A DNA stretch of 64,000 nucleotides from Candidatus Aalborgicola bjergmarkensis. Its GTDB lineage: Bacteria; Pseudomonadota; Gammaproteobacteria; Burkholderiales; Burkholderiaceae_C. Under the pieces are notes generated by a model. It made no database searches. It saw only the letters and a program-made list of their open reading frames with translations, and was not told the DNA's origin. Below are positions 26,133 to 33,911 of the stretch, piece after piece. Positions within the stretch are counted from its first letter, which is position 1; the number at the start of each line of letters is the position of its first letter. The position numbers and the translations under genes were made by a program. The stretch is taken from assembly GCA_016708725.1 (NCBI GenBank), contig JADJFE010000030.1, positions 558,001-622,000 of the forward strand, written 5' to 3'.

Positions 26133-27758
26133 ATGAAAATCCTGGGCTTGGAGCTTGAATTCAGCGCGGTACCGGCGCCGGTGCCCATCTGGTATGCACG
26201 GGTGACGGAACAGGAATGGATGGCTGCTGCCGCTTTGGTGCGCGAACGCGGCGGGCGCTTGCTGGCGTTGTGGGCGGGTAGTCCCGAGGATGCAGGTGCT
26301 ATTGAAAATGTAGCTGGACTCGCTCTGTCCATGAGGGCTGGAGCCGTATTCGTCTCTTACGTTTTGCTGGAAGGCGTGTTCTGGCTGGCGCTGCCGCTTT
26401 TGCCGGATACGTCGGATACATCGGATGATGGGTCGATGTATCCGGATTTGTCGGCGATTTTTCCCGTGGCAAGCCGCATGCAGCGCGCGGCAGCAGACCT
26501 GTCTGGTGTCTTCGCAAGCGGTGCCAGAGATCAGCGCCTCTGGCTAAACCACGGTGCCTGGGGTGTGAGCCACCATCCCCTGCTGCAAGACCCGCAGGCT
26601 TTGCCACAGTCGCAGCCGGTACTGGCGGGCGAGTTGATGGACTACCCGTTTGTGCGGGTGGAGGGTGATGGTGTGCATGAGATCGCCGTGGGCCCCGTGC
26701 ATGCCGGCATCATCGAGCCTGGACATTTCCGGTTCTCGGTGGTGGGGGAAAAAATCCTGCGTCTGGAGCAGCGCCTGGGTTACACCCACAAGGGTATCGA
26801 ACAGCGCATGACGCAGATGGCACCTCTGCAGGCCCACCGCCTGGCAGGGCGGGTGTCGGGCGACTCCACTGTGGCCTATGCCTGGGCTTATTGCATGGCG
26901 CTGGAGTCGGCCACACAGACCACCATCCCGGTGCGCGCCGCCTGGCTGCGCGCGCTGCTACTGGAACGTGAGCGTGTGGCCAACCATCTGGGAGACCTGG
27001 GAGCGCTGGGCAACGATGCCGCCTTTGCCTTTGCGCTGGCGCAGTTCTCACGTTTGCGGGAAGACTGGTTGCGCCGCTCCAAAGAGGCCTTTGGCCATCG
27101 GCTGATGATGGACTGCGTGGTGCCCGGTGGTGTGGGTGTGGACCTGGAGCCCGCGCAGATCGCCCCCATGCTGCGCCAGTGTGATGCGATGGAGGTCGAA
27201 GTGCGGCGTTTGGCGGGCATCTTTGAGGAGCACGCGGGTTTGCAGGACCGTTTCCTGACCACGGGTCGAGTCACACCGGCGCTGGCCGCACGGCTTGGCC
27301 TGACCGGCCTGGCTGGCCGTGCCAGTAGCCAGGCCTGGGACTTGCGCTGCGACCACCCGTTTGTGCCGTACTCCGAGCTGCACGTGACCATGGCCATCCG
27401 CCAGAATGGCGATGTGGCGGCGCGCGTCGCGGTACGGTTGGATGAATTGCTGGAATCGCTGCGGCTGATCCGGGAGATGGTGGCGCATGTGCCCAGCGGC
27501 CCACTGTGCAGTGGTGTGGTGCTGGGCGAGCAGGCGTCCCTGGGTGGCGGCTGGGTCGAGGGCTGGCGGGGTGAGCTGTTTGTGGCGCTGGAGTTGGCTG
27601 GGGCTGCGCAGGGCCACCGCATCCTGCGCTGCCACCTGCACGATCCGTCGTGGCAAAACTGGCCGGTGCTGGAGCACGCAGTCATGGGTAATATCGTGGC
27701 AGACTTCCCGTTGATCAACAAGTCGTTTAATCTCAGCTACTCGGGGCAAGACCTATGA
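26133..27758 (+). CDS. Hydrogenase-like large subunit without nickel-site cysteines (Ehr type), NuoC-like N-terminus
   Basis: 541 aa. Residues about 1-170 look like a NuoC/HyfG N-terminal domain and about 175-541 like a NuoD/group 4 hydrogenase large subunit (EPGHFRFSVVGEKILRLEQR, GYTHKGIEQR). In true [NiFe] hydrogenases the first CxxC follows at this point; here residues 240-247 read RVSGDSTV, and the C-terminus (VADFPLINKSFNLSYSGQDL) has no DPCxxC. All four nickel ligands are therefore absent, as in complex I NuoD and in energy-converting-hydrogenase-related (Ehr) complexes. No C-terminal processing site is seen, and no maturation genes lie nearby. The electron donor or acceptor is unknown. 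Confidence 0.88.
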   Translation: MKILGLELEFSAVPAPVPIWYARVTEQEWMAAAALVRERGGRLLALWAGSPEDAGAIENVAGLALSMRAGAVFVSYVLLEGVFWLALPLLPDTSDTSDDGSMYPDLSAIFPVASRMQRAAADLSGVFASGARDQRLWLNHGAWGVSHHPLLQDPQALPQSQPVLAGELMDYPFVRVEGDGVHEIAVGPVHAGIIEPGHFRFSVVGEKILRLEQRLGYTHKGIEQRMTQMAPLQAHRLAGRVSGDSTVAYAWAYCMALESATQTTIPVRAAWLRALLLERERVANHLGDLGALGNDAAFAFALAQFSRLREDWLRRSKEAFGHRLMMDCVVPGGVGVDLEPAQIAPMLRQCDAMEVEVRRLAGIFEEHAGLQDRFLTTGRVTPALAARLGLTGLAGRASSQAWDLRCDHPFVPYSELHVTMAIRQNGDVAARVAVRLDELLESLRLIREMVAHVPSGPLCSGVVLGEQASLGGGWVEGWRGELFVALELAGAAQGHRILRCHLHDPSWQNWPVLEHAVMGNIVADFPLINKSFNLSYSGQDL

Positions 27759-28294
27759 TCTGGAAGGTCGTTCGACAGATTGCCAGGGTGGGCATCCCCA
27801 GTGAACCGGCGCCTGACATCGGTGCTGATGCGCAGGCCGAAGTTTCACGCATCCAGCGGGAGTTGCTGGATATCCTGGGGCAGGCCTTGTGCATTCGTGA
27901 GGTGGACGCAGGTTCTTGCAATGGCTGCGAACTCGAAATCAACGCCCTGGGAAACCCGTACTACAACCTGGAAGGGCTGGGCATCCGCTTCGTCGCCAGC
28001 CCGCGCCATGCGGACCTGCTGCTGGTCACGGGGCCGGTATCACGCAACATGGAAATGGCACTCAGGCGCACGTTCGATGCCACGCCGGACCCCAAGCTGG
28101 TGGTGGCGGTGGGCGATTGCGCTTGCGATGGGGGTGTGTTTGGCGAAAGCTACGCCACCTGCGGTCGCGTGTCCAACGTCATACCAGTGGATACCGTGGT
28201 GAGTGGTTGCCCGCCCGAGCCGCTGGAAATCTTGCGCGGCATCCTGACAGCGGTGCGCAGGCGCATTCGCTCCGATATACCCAAAAATGCTTAG
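27755..28294 (+). CDS. hyfI: Hydrogenase-4 component I-like small subunit (NuoB type, one 4Fe-4S cluster)
   Basis: 179 aa. It carries the four ligands of the proximal cluster (N2-type): Cys55 and Cys58 in GSCNGCELE, Cys122 in GDCACDGG and Cys152 in SGCPPEP. It lies at the junction between membrane and peripheral arms. The start overlaps the large-subunit stop by 4 bp. It is the last gene of the operon: no ferredoxin-like HyfA/HyfH subunit follows, so electrons must come from an unlinked partner or a soluble carrier. Its 3' end overlaps the convergent zinc-ribbon gene by 4 bp. Confidence 0.92.
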   Translation: MIWKVVRQIARVGIPSEPAPDIGADAQAEVSRIQRELLDILGQALCIREVDAGSCNGCELEINALGNPYYNLEGLGIRFVASPRHADLLLVTGPVSRNMEMALRRTFDATPDPKLVVAVGDCACDGGVFGESYATCGRVSNVIPVDTVVSGCPPEPLEILRGILTAVRRRIRSDIPKNA

Positions 28295-28548
28295 AAATCA
28301 GTAGCGCTATCCGCTGGGATGATAAGGCGTTCCAGGTAATTCCCCAGGGTACTGCGCTGGAGGGACTGCGACTTTAGCAGTGACTGCCGGGCGCTGGTCT
28401 GCTCGCCCTGGGCCAGTGCGTGCAGGGCGGAACCCAGGTGGCGCCGGGCGGCGGCCTGGGCACCCAACGCGAGTGTGAAATCACAGGCACAGCGCGGGCA
28501 CACCGATTGCTCAGACATGCGTGCGCGGCATGCCGGACAACGCTCCAC
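28291..28548 (-). CDS. Small zinc-ribbon protein of the Hsp70 operon
   Basis: 85 aa. Cys4, Cys7, Cys17 and Cys20 form two CxxC knuckles (CPAC, CPRC) typical of a zinc ribbon. The remainder is helical (ARRHLGSALHALAQGEQTSA) and could be a short TPR-like or binding segment. It starts 3 bp after the Hsp70 stop, so it is co-transcribed and is probably a cofactor or client adaptor of that chaperone (inference). It converges with hyfI and overlaps it by 4 bp. Confidence 0.7.
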   Translation of the reverse strand: MERCPACRARMSEQSVCPRCACDFTLALGAQAAARRHLGSALHALAQGEQTSARQSLLKSQSLQRSTLGNYLERLIIPADSATDF

Positions 28549-28551
28549 GCT

Positions 28552-30303
28552 TCAGGCCTCCAGGTAGTAAATCAGATCGGCCAGGGCATCCATTGCCGGT
28601 TTCAGATCGACGGACCCTTGGGCGGTCAGCGCATCGCGCAAGGTTTCTATGCAGTCAATCAGGTCCTCGGCGTTCTCGGTGCTGGCAGAGGGCAGCATGC
28701 GTTCGGCTTTTTCAATCAAGGCCTGCGCTTCCGTGCGCTGGCGTTGCACCGCAGAATCGGTATCCTGGGCGGGCTTTTGCTCGACATCATCGCCAAACAG
28801 CTTGTCAATGCGTGTACGTGCTGTGTCGAGCTTTTCGCCGGAAAAACGTGCGATGGCGTTGGTGATGGTGATGGACTGGGCCAGTCCCGTTTCCTTTTCA
28901 CGGGCAGCGACTTGCAAAATCCCGTTGATGTCCAGCGTGAAGGTGGTAATGATGCAATTGCCTGCCGGAGCCTTGCGCAAGCCCTCTATCATAAAACTCC
29001 CGATTTCGATATTGTTCAGTGCGTCAGGGTCCTCACCTTGGTAGACGCTCACCTCCACTTTTTCCTGGTCGTCGTAGGCTGTGGAAAATGCTTCGCTTCT
29101 GGAAGTTGGAATCGGCGTGTTTTTGCGAATCAGGGGCACATAACAATAGGGGTATATCTCACCGTCCCGCATGCTGATGGCGCTGGTGCCAAAGGTGTAG
29201 GGCGTGACATCCACCAGTATGGTGGGGGTTTGCGCGCCCGCAATGATGCCGGCCTGGATGGCAGCACCCATGGCCACACAGAGGTCGGGGTCCACCTCGC
29301 CGCGCGGCTGCAGCCCAAGAGCGTCTTCCAGCCTTTTTTGTATCAGCGGAGTGCGTGTGGCGCCACCGACCAGCAAAATTTCGTCGAGATCGGCCACGGC
29401 CATGCCCGCACCACTGAGCGCGATGTGTACCGCCGCCAGTGTTTCGTCGATGTAAGGCGTTATCAATTCCTCGTAATCCTGGCGTGACACTTCCAGGGAG
29501 AGATGGATGGGCACGCCATCGCGCTCGGTCAGGTATTCTTCGGTCAGCGTCGCATAGGGCTGGCTGGACAGGGCGATTTTTGCGTTTTCTGCCGCCCGTA
29601 ACAGCCGCGCCATGGCAACAGGGGCATGGCTAAGTTCGATATTTTGCGTGTCCTTGAGGTGTTTGAGCGCGTGGCGCACAAGGGCCTCGTCGAAATCATC
29701 CCCCCCCAGATGGTTGTTGCCGTGGCTGGACTTGACTTCAACCACATCGCCTTCGATATGCACCACCGAAACGTCAAAGGTGCCCCCACCCAGATCGTAG
29801 ACCAGCACGGTGCGCGCGTCGCTGTGGCCGGTTTCATAGGCCAGCGCTGCAGCGGTTGGCTCATTAATGATGCGCACCACTTCCAGCCCGGCAATCTCCC
29901 CGGCCTCGCGTGTGGCCTGGCGCTGTGCGTCCGAAAAATAAGCCGGTACGGTGATGACGGCCTTGGCAACGGTATCGCCCAGATGGGCTTCGGCAATCTG
30001 CTTGAGCCGGCGCAGGATCATCGCGGAAATTTCCTGCGGGCTGTATTCCTTGCCAGCCATCGTGACGTGGGTGTCTTCCCCCATGCGCCGCTTGATCGAG
30101 CGCACGCTGCGCTCCGGGTGCAGTACGTACTGGTTGCGTGCAGCCTCGCCCACGAGCAGACTACCGTCTTCGGCCACGCCTACGATGGAGGGCAGGATGC
30201 GCACGCCCTCGGCGACAGGAATGACCGTGACGCGCCCCTCCCGAACAATGGCGACCTCGGAATTGGTGGTGCCAAGATCAATACCGACAATAATTTCGTT
30301 CAT
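28552..30303 (-). CDS. hscC: Hsp70 family chaperone, HscC-like
   Basis: 583 aa. The ATPase domain is complete: VGIDLGTTNSEVAIV (phosphate 1), INEPTAAALAYE, VYDLGGGTFDVSV (phosphate 2) and EILLVGGATRTP. A substrate-binding domain follows (residues about 370-490), then a short helical lid. It is shorter than DnaK, in line with HscC-type chaperones, and lacks the DnaK C-terminal EEV tail. It overlaps the GrpE-like gene start by 4 bp and lies in an operon with its own J-like, GrpE-like and TPR partners, which suggests a dedicated chaperone machine and not the general DnaK. Confidence 0.9.
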   Translation of the reverse strand: MNEIIVGIDLGTTNSEVAIVREGRVTVIPVAEGVRILPSIVGVAEDGSLLVGEAARNQYVLHPERSVRSIKRRMGEDTHVTMAGKEYSPQEISAMILRRLKQIAEAHLGDTVAKAVITVPAYFSDAQRQATREAGEIAGLEVVRIINEPTAAALAYETGHSDARTVLVYDLGGGTFDVSVVHIEGDVVEVKSSHGNNHLGGDDFDEALVRHALKHLKDTQNIELSHAPVAMARLLRAAENAKIALSSQPYATLTEEYLTERDGVPIHLSLEVSRQDYEELITPYIDETLAAVHIALSGAGMAVADLDEILLVGGATRTPLIQKRLEDALGLQPRGEVDPDLCVAMGAAIQAGIIAGAQTPTILVDVTPYTFGTSAISMRDGEIYPYCYVPLIRKNTPIPTSRSEAFSTAYDDQEKVEVSVYQGEDPDALNNIEIGSFMIEGLRKAPAGNCIITTFTLDINGILQVAAREKETGLAQSITITNAIARFSGEKLDTARTRIDKLFGDDVEQKPAQDTDSAVQRQRTEAQALIEKAERMLPSASTENAEDLIDCIETLRDALTAQGSVDLKPAMDALADLIYYLEA

Positions 30304-30965
30304 GTTGGAAGTTCCTTCTTGCTGACAATGACTTCGGCGATGCGCAAAATATCGCCACGATGAAAAAAGCCGCTGCGCGTCTCGCGCAATACGGTTCCGT
30401 TGGCTACGGCGTCGTTGGCTTCCACGCCGACGACGCGCATGCTGTTCGGGTCCAGGGGACTGCCCAGAACCGACATCGGACGCACGCCGTAGCTGTCCAG
30501 CGTATCGTCGAGGCGGCGCAAAGTCAGGCGCTGTCCTTCGGCCAGGCTATTGGCAAAACGCTGTGGGCCTGGAATGAGCCGATCCCAGAATGAGCGCGGG
30601 GGATTGCCTGCTGCGCTAACACCCGCTTGCAGGCTGTCACGCAACGTCAGCAGTCCGAGCAAAAAGTTGCGTTCGATGCGGCGCTCATTGCCGGATGCCT
30701 CCTCGCGGGCGCGGTCCAGGTCACGCTCCAGCCGGCTTGTGTGACCATTGAGTGTCTCGGCGAATGTGCGGAAATCGTCGAGCGCGCCCTTGAACTGGCG
30801 CGATTCGATACGGATTTCATTTTTGAGCGCGGCCATTTCGGTCAGCAACGTATACAAATCGACCGTGCGCGGGTCGTCTTCGGGCATATCCTTATCCATG
30901 TCGTCCAGGCATGCCGCAAATTCGGCCAACAAGCGCGCGCGCGTGGCTTCGTCCATACCGCTCAT
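30300..30965 (-). CDS. GrpE-like nucleotide exchange factor
   Basis: 221 aa. A long predicted helix (residues about 40-110, KNEIRIESRQFKGALDDFR onward) is followed by a compact C-terminal head with GrpE-like pattern (SMRVVGVEAN, GTVLRETRSGFFHRGDILR, AEVIVSK). Divergent from housekeeping GrpE. It overlaps the Hsp70 gene by 4 bp and follows the J-like gene by 3 bp, so it is probably the exchange factor for this Hsp70. Confidence 0.8.
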   Translation of the reverse strand: MSGMDEATRARLLAEFAACLDDMDKDMPEDDPRTVDLYTLLTEMAALKNEIRIESRQFKGALDDFRTFAETLNGHTSRLERDLDRAREEASGNERRIERNFLLGLLTLRDSLQAGVSAAGNPPRSFWDRLIPGPQRFANSLAEGQRLTLRRLDDTLDSYGVRPMSVLGSPLDPNSMRVVGVEANDAVANGTVLRETRSGFFHRGDILRIAEVIVSKKELPT

Positions 30966-30968
30966 GCC

Positions 30969-31256
30969 TTATCCCCCCAGCACACGGCGCAAGTGGTCCA
31001 GCCGTACAGGGCCAGGAACAAAGTCCGCACCGACTGCGTGCAGCACATCGGCTGGTGTGGGAAGCGATGTGTCAAAGAGCGCGTGCGAACGGCGTTTGCG
31101 GGCATCGGAAATGGCTTCGAACGCGCGGCGAATGCGCTCGAAGCGCGCCGCATCCCGCTCTGGCGGACAGGCGCGAATGGCTGTCAGATAGGCACTGCGG
31201 ATGCTGGCGTCGTCGGCATCGGTGCCCACGCCCAGTTCACGGTAAGGGTCAATCAT
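30969..31256 (-). CDS. Degenerate J-domain protein
   Basis: 95 aa. It starts like a J domain (DPYRELGVGTDADDASIRSA, then FERIRRAFEAISDARKRRSH) with the expected helix I, II and III spacing. However, the essential HPD tripeptide between helices II and III is replaced (ACPPERDAA). In canonical DnaJ proteins loss of HPD abolishes Hsp70 stimulation, so this may be a J-like adaptor or may use ERD/PPE in its own way with the partner Hsp70. It lies 12 bp after the TPR gene and 3 bp before the GrpE-like gene. Confidence 0.8.
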   Translation of the reverse strand: MIDPYRELGVGTDADDASIRSAYLTAIRACPPERDAARFERIRRAFEAISDARKRRSHALFDTSLPTPADVLHAVGADFVPGPVRLDHLRRVLGG

Positions 31257-31268
31257 CGAAAGGTCTCT

Positions 31269-33680
31269 TTATTTTTTGCCAAAACCGCCGGGCAGGAGAT
31301 TACCCTTTGGACTATGTGTCAGCATGTAATCGACGAGCAGGTCCACGAGTTTTTGTTCATTTTGACCGGCCTGCGCTTTCATGGCATCGAAAGTCGTGGA
31401 GCCGATGTTTTTGCGCATCATGTCAAAAAAGTGTTTGGTTCCGGACATGGCAATCATCGCGCGTAACATGGTGCGCGGGTCGATATTTTTGGGGTCAAAC
31501 GAGCCAAAGGGGCCAAAGTCGTCGTCATCGTCATCGAAATCCTCGTATTCCTCGTCACGGCGCAAAAAGCTGGCCAGGCGCCCGGCAGTGCGTTTGTCGT
31601 CTTTGGCTTGAGCCTGCTCCAGGGCATCTTCCAACTGTTCGATCACGTGATCCATGAGATCCCAAGGCTTATCCTCGCAGACGGCGACGGCAGAAAAATA
31701 GACAAAAATGGGTGCTTTGGGCGACTGTTTCAGGGCAGCCTCGGCGTGCACATGCAGTGCCTGGTACGCGCGGCGACGCAATAATGCCTCGCAGACCGCC
31801 GTGCGTGCCTCCGTTGTTAATGCAAGCGACGCGCCGAGTTCGATGCTGCGGCGCAGCAGCTTGAGCGTCTGGATAAGGATTTTCCCTTCCTTGTCATCGC
31901 AGGCATCCAGCAGACGTACAAACTGTGCCAGATCAGCCGCATCCGGTTTGGCATCAATCCGGACGTTTGCACGGGCCAACAGGGCCTTGGGTTCCCATTT
32001 CAGCCGGTATGCCTCCATGGTCAGGTAAAAAGCCGCGCACAAGGGGCCACCCAGGCCAGCCGCTGCCGTGCGCAGCACTGCATCATTTCCGCCATCCGGT
32101 ACACACAGCGCACGCAACACGCCAGCCAGTGCGCGACCAGGTTCATCCGCAATCCAGGGCAGCGCCTCATCCAGTGCCTTGAGCGCCAGATCCATGCGCT
32201 TGGCCCGGATTTGCTTGCGCGCCTGCGCCAGACCCGCACGTGCAATCAGGCCACGTACCTGCGGATTGATGGGGTCGAGTTCCAGCAGCCGCTTGGCATA
32301 GCCCTCCGCCTTTTTATGGCTGTCACTGGCAATGGCCGTCTCGACTGCAGCCAGCAAGGTCTGCGGGTCGTCGGGAGCGCCTGCCAGAGCGACTTCCAGG
32401 TGGGTGCGGGCCTGTTTGGCATTGCCCGCCTTGGAATAGGCGTGAATCAGGCGCAAACGGGCCTGCGGGTTGTCGCTGTCCAGCTTAAGGCTGCGCTCCA
32501 GCAACTGCATATCTTCCTTGGAAAAATCCTCATGGGAGCCCATTACTTCCCGGCCAATAGCCAGACGATGCAAAATCAATGCGGCATTTTTGGCTTGCTC
32601 CGGGATTTTTTCCATGGCGGCCACTGCATCCAGCCAACATTCGGTACTGGCGGAGAGATCCCCGGAAATATCATTGCCCAGTGCGCCGATCCGCTGGCGT
32701 TCGAATTGTGGGAGTTCCCTGGCGAATACTTTGTGTTGCTGGTTTGGCACCTCCACGTAGGGCAGCAGGTGGCGGCACAGCGCTTCGATGCGCGGTGTGC
32801 GTTTATTGTTGGGAGCCAGCAAGATGGTCGTCACTTTTTCCGGGTTCGGGTTTGCGCCGAGTTGTGCGAGTTCCAGCAGCTGCGACCGACGTTCCGGCGG
32901 GCAGCCTTTGAGATCAAGCAAGGCCTGTTGCTCCGCAGGGCTGACCTTGGCCAGTGCCGGCAGCCATGCGTCGTCGGGCAAGCTTGCGGTGCGTACTATG
33001 GCCGCAAGCTTGGCAAACGCACTGTCAGCTGCGACGCGCGCGAGCAGCGTCTTCGCTTGTTCCGGGTCTTGCTGTACCACGCTCAGTGCCTTGAGTACCG
33101 GGCGCAAATCACGGTAAGGTGAGCGAAATGGAATGCCCTGCAAAGCCTCGTCAAGGGCTTTGCCATCTCCGGCGCAGTAAGCCTGCAAGGCCGTCACGGC
33201 GTGGCCATGCTGGCTGCGCAGCGCGTGGTCTTCAGGCAAGGCGGACAAGGCTTCGGGCGGCAACAAAACGGCGGTGGCGGCAAGGCGGTTTTCCAGCGCC
33301 AGGCGTTCTTCACCAGCCTCCATTTGCGCCACCATCTTGAGAGCTTCCCCCGTTGCACCGCTTTTGCACAGACACTCGATATAGCCCCAGTGGGCCAAGG
33401 GCTTGCCGCAGATGCTGGCCCGGTTGCGCCAGATGGTCAGCGCCTCGGGAATCATGCCTTTGGCTTGCAGCTCCTCGGCGCGCCCGACATAGGCCTGCGC
33501 CAGCGCCTCGACCCATTCGTTGCGCCGCTCGGTCTTGAGCAATTCCTTGAAGGCCTCGATGGCTTCCCGAAAGCGCCCGGCGGTGAGTGACTTGTTGGCG
33601 GCTTGCTCCGGGTCAAGGGGCGATGCAGCCGAGGCGTGACCATGCGTTTTTGATTTTGATTTTGATTTCTGACGGGACAT
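31269..33680 (-). CDS. Large TPR-repeat protein of the Hsp70 operon
   Basis: 803 aa. Start at 33680, where the protein begins with a basic segment (MSRQKSKSKSKTHGHASA). TPR-like helical repeats run through most of it (for example GRFREAIEAFKELLKTE, NPQARLRLIHAYSKAGNAKQ, DPQTLLAAVETAIASD). Near residue 700 there is an acidic stretch (DEEYEDFDDDDDDFGPF), then a Met-rich helical end. No signal peptide. As first gene of the operon it may recruit substrates or scaffold the Hsp70, J-like and GrpE-like proteins (inference). It is divergent from ppx. Confidence 0.8.
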   Translation of the reverse strand: MSRQKSKSKSKTHGHASAASPLDPEQAANKSLTAGRFREAIEAFKELLKTERRNEWVEALAQAYVGRAEELQAKGMIPEALTIWRNRASICGKPLAHWGYIECLCKSGATGEALKMVAQMEAGEERLALENRLAATAVLLPPEALSALPEDHALRSQHGHAVTALQAYCAGDGKALDEALQGIPFRSPYRDLRPVLKALSVVQQDPEQAKTLLARVAADSAFAKLAAIVRTASLPDDAWLPALAKVSPAEQQALLDLKGCPPERRSQLLELAQLGANPNPEKVTTILLAPNNKRTPRIEALCRHLLPYVEVPNQQHKVFARELPQFERQRIGALGNDISGDLSASTECWLDAVAAMEKIPEQAKNAALILHRLAIGREVMGSHEDFSKEDMQLLERSLKLDSDNPQARLRLIHAYSKAGNAKQARTHLEVALAGAPDDPQTLLAAVETAIASDSHKKAEGYAKRLLELDPINPQVRGLIARAGLAQARKQIRAKRMDLALKALDEALPWIADEPGRALAGVLRALCVPDGGNDAVLRTAAAGLGGPLCAAFYLTMEAYRLKWEPKALLARANVRIDAKPDAADLAQFVRLLDACDDKEGKILIQTLKLLRRSIELGASLALTTEARTAVCEALLRRRAYQALHVHAEAALKQSPKAPIFVYFSAVAVCEDKPWDLMDHVIEQLEDALEQAQAKDDKRTAGRLASFLRRDEEYEDFDDDDDDFGPFGSFDPKNIDPRTMLRAMIAMSGTKHFFDMMRKNIGSTTFDAMKAQAGQNEQKLVDLLVDYMLTHSPKGNLLPGGFGKK

Positions 33681-33795
33681 TGGCGTGGTTCCAGCACCTA
33701 GCTTGCAAGACAAGTCGAAAGCTGGGGATTGTAGGCGATTCCGTATAACAAGTGCCAAATCGACAAAATAGACAAAATCGGGCTATATCGCTGGT

Positions 33796-33816
33796 GGCTG
33801 TAGCGGGTACAGCTAT
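33796..33816 (-). repeat. Short member of the hairpin repeat family
   Basis: On the minus strand it reads ATAGCTGTACCCGCTACAGC plus one C, with GCTGT/ACAGC arms around a 7-nt loop. This is a shortened version of the repeat found at boundaries in the 35-54 kb island. It lies between the TPR gene and ppx. Confidence 0.5.
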
Positions 33817-33911
33817 GAATTGAGTAGCAGTTGCCTGCGGACACCATCCGGCATGCAGCAGTGCTATGCTCAGGCCTGGTTTGCAATACATGACGCAATG
33901 GGCAATGAGTA

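Noticed and set aside
26133..27758. Active [NiFe] hydrogenase large subunit
   Set aside because: Both CxxC pairs needed for the nickel site are absent (RVSGDSTV in place of the first, no Cys near the C-terminus), and no maturation genes are nearby.
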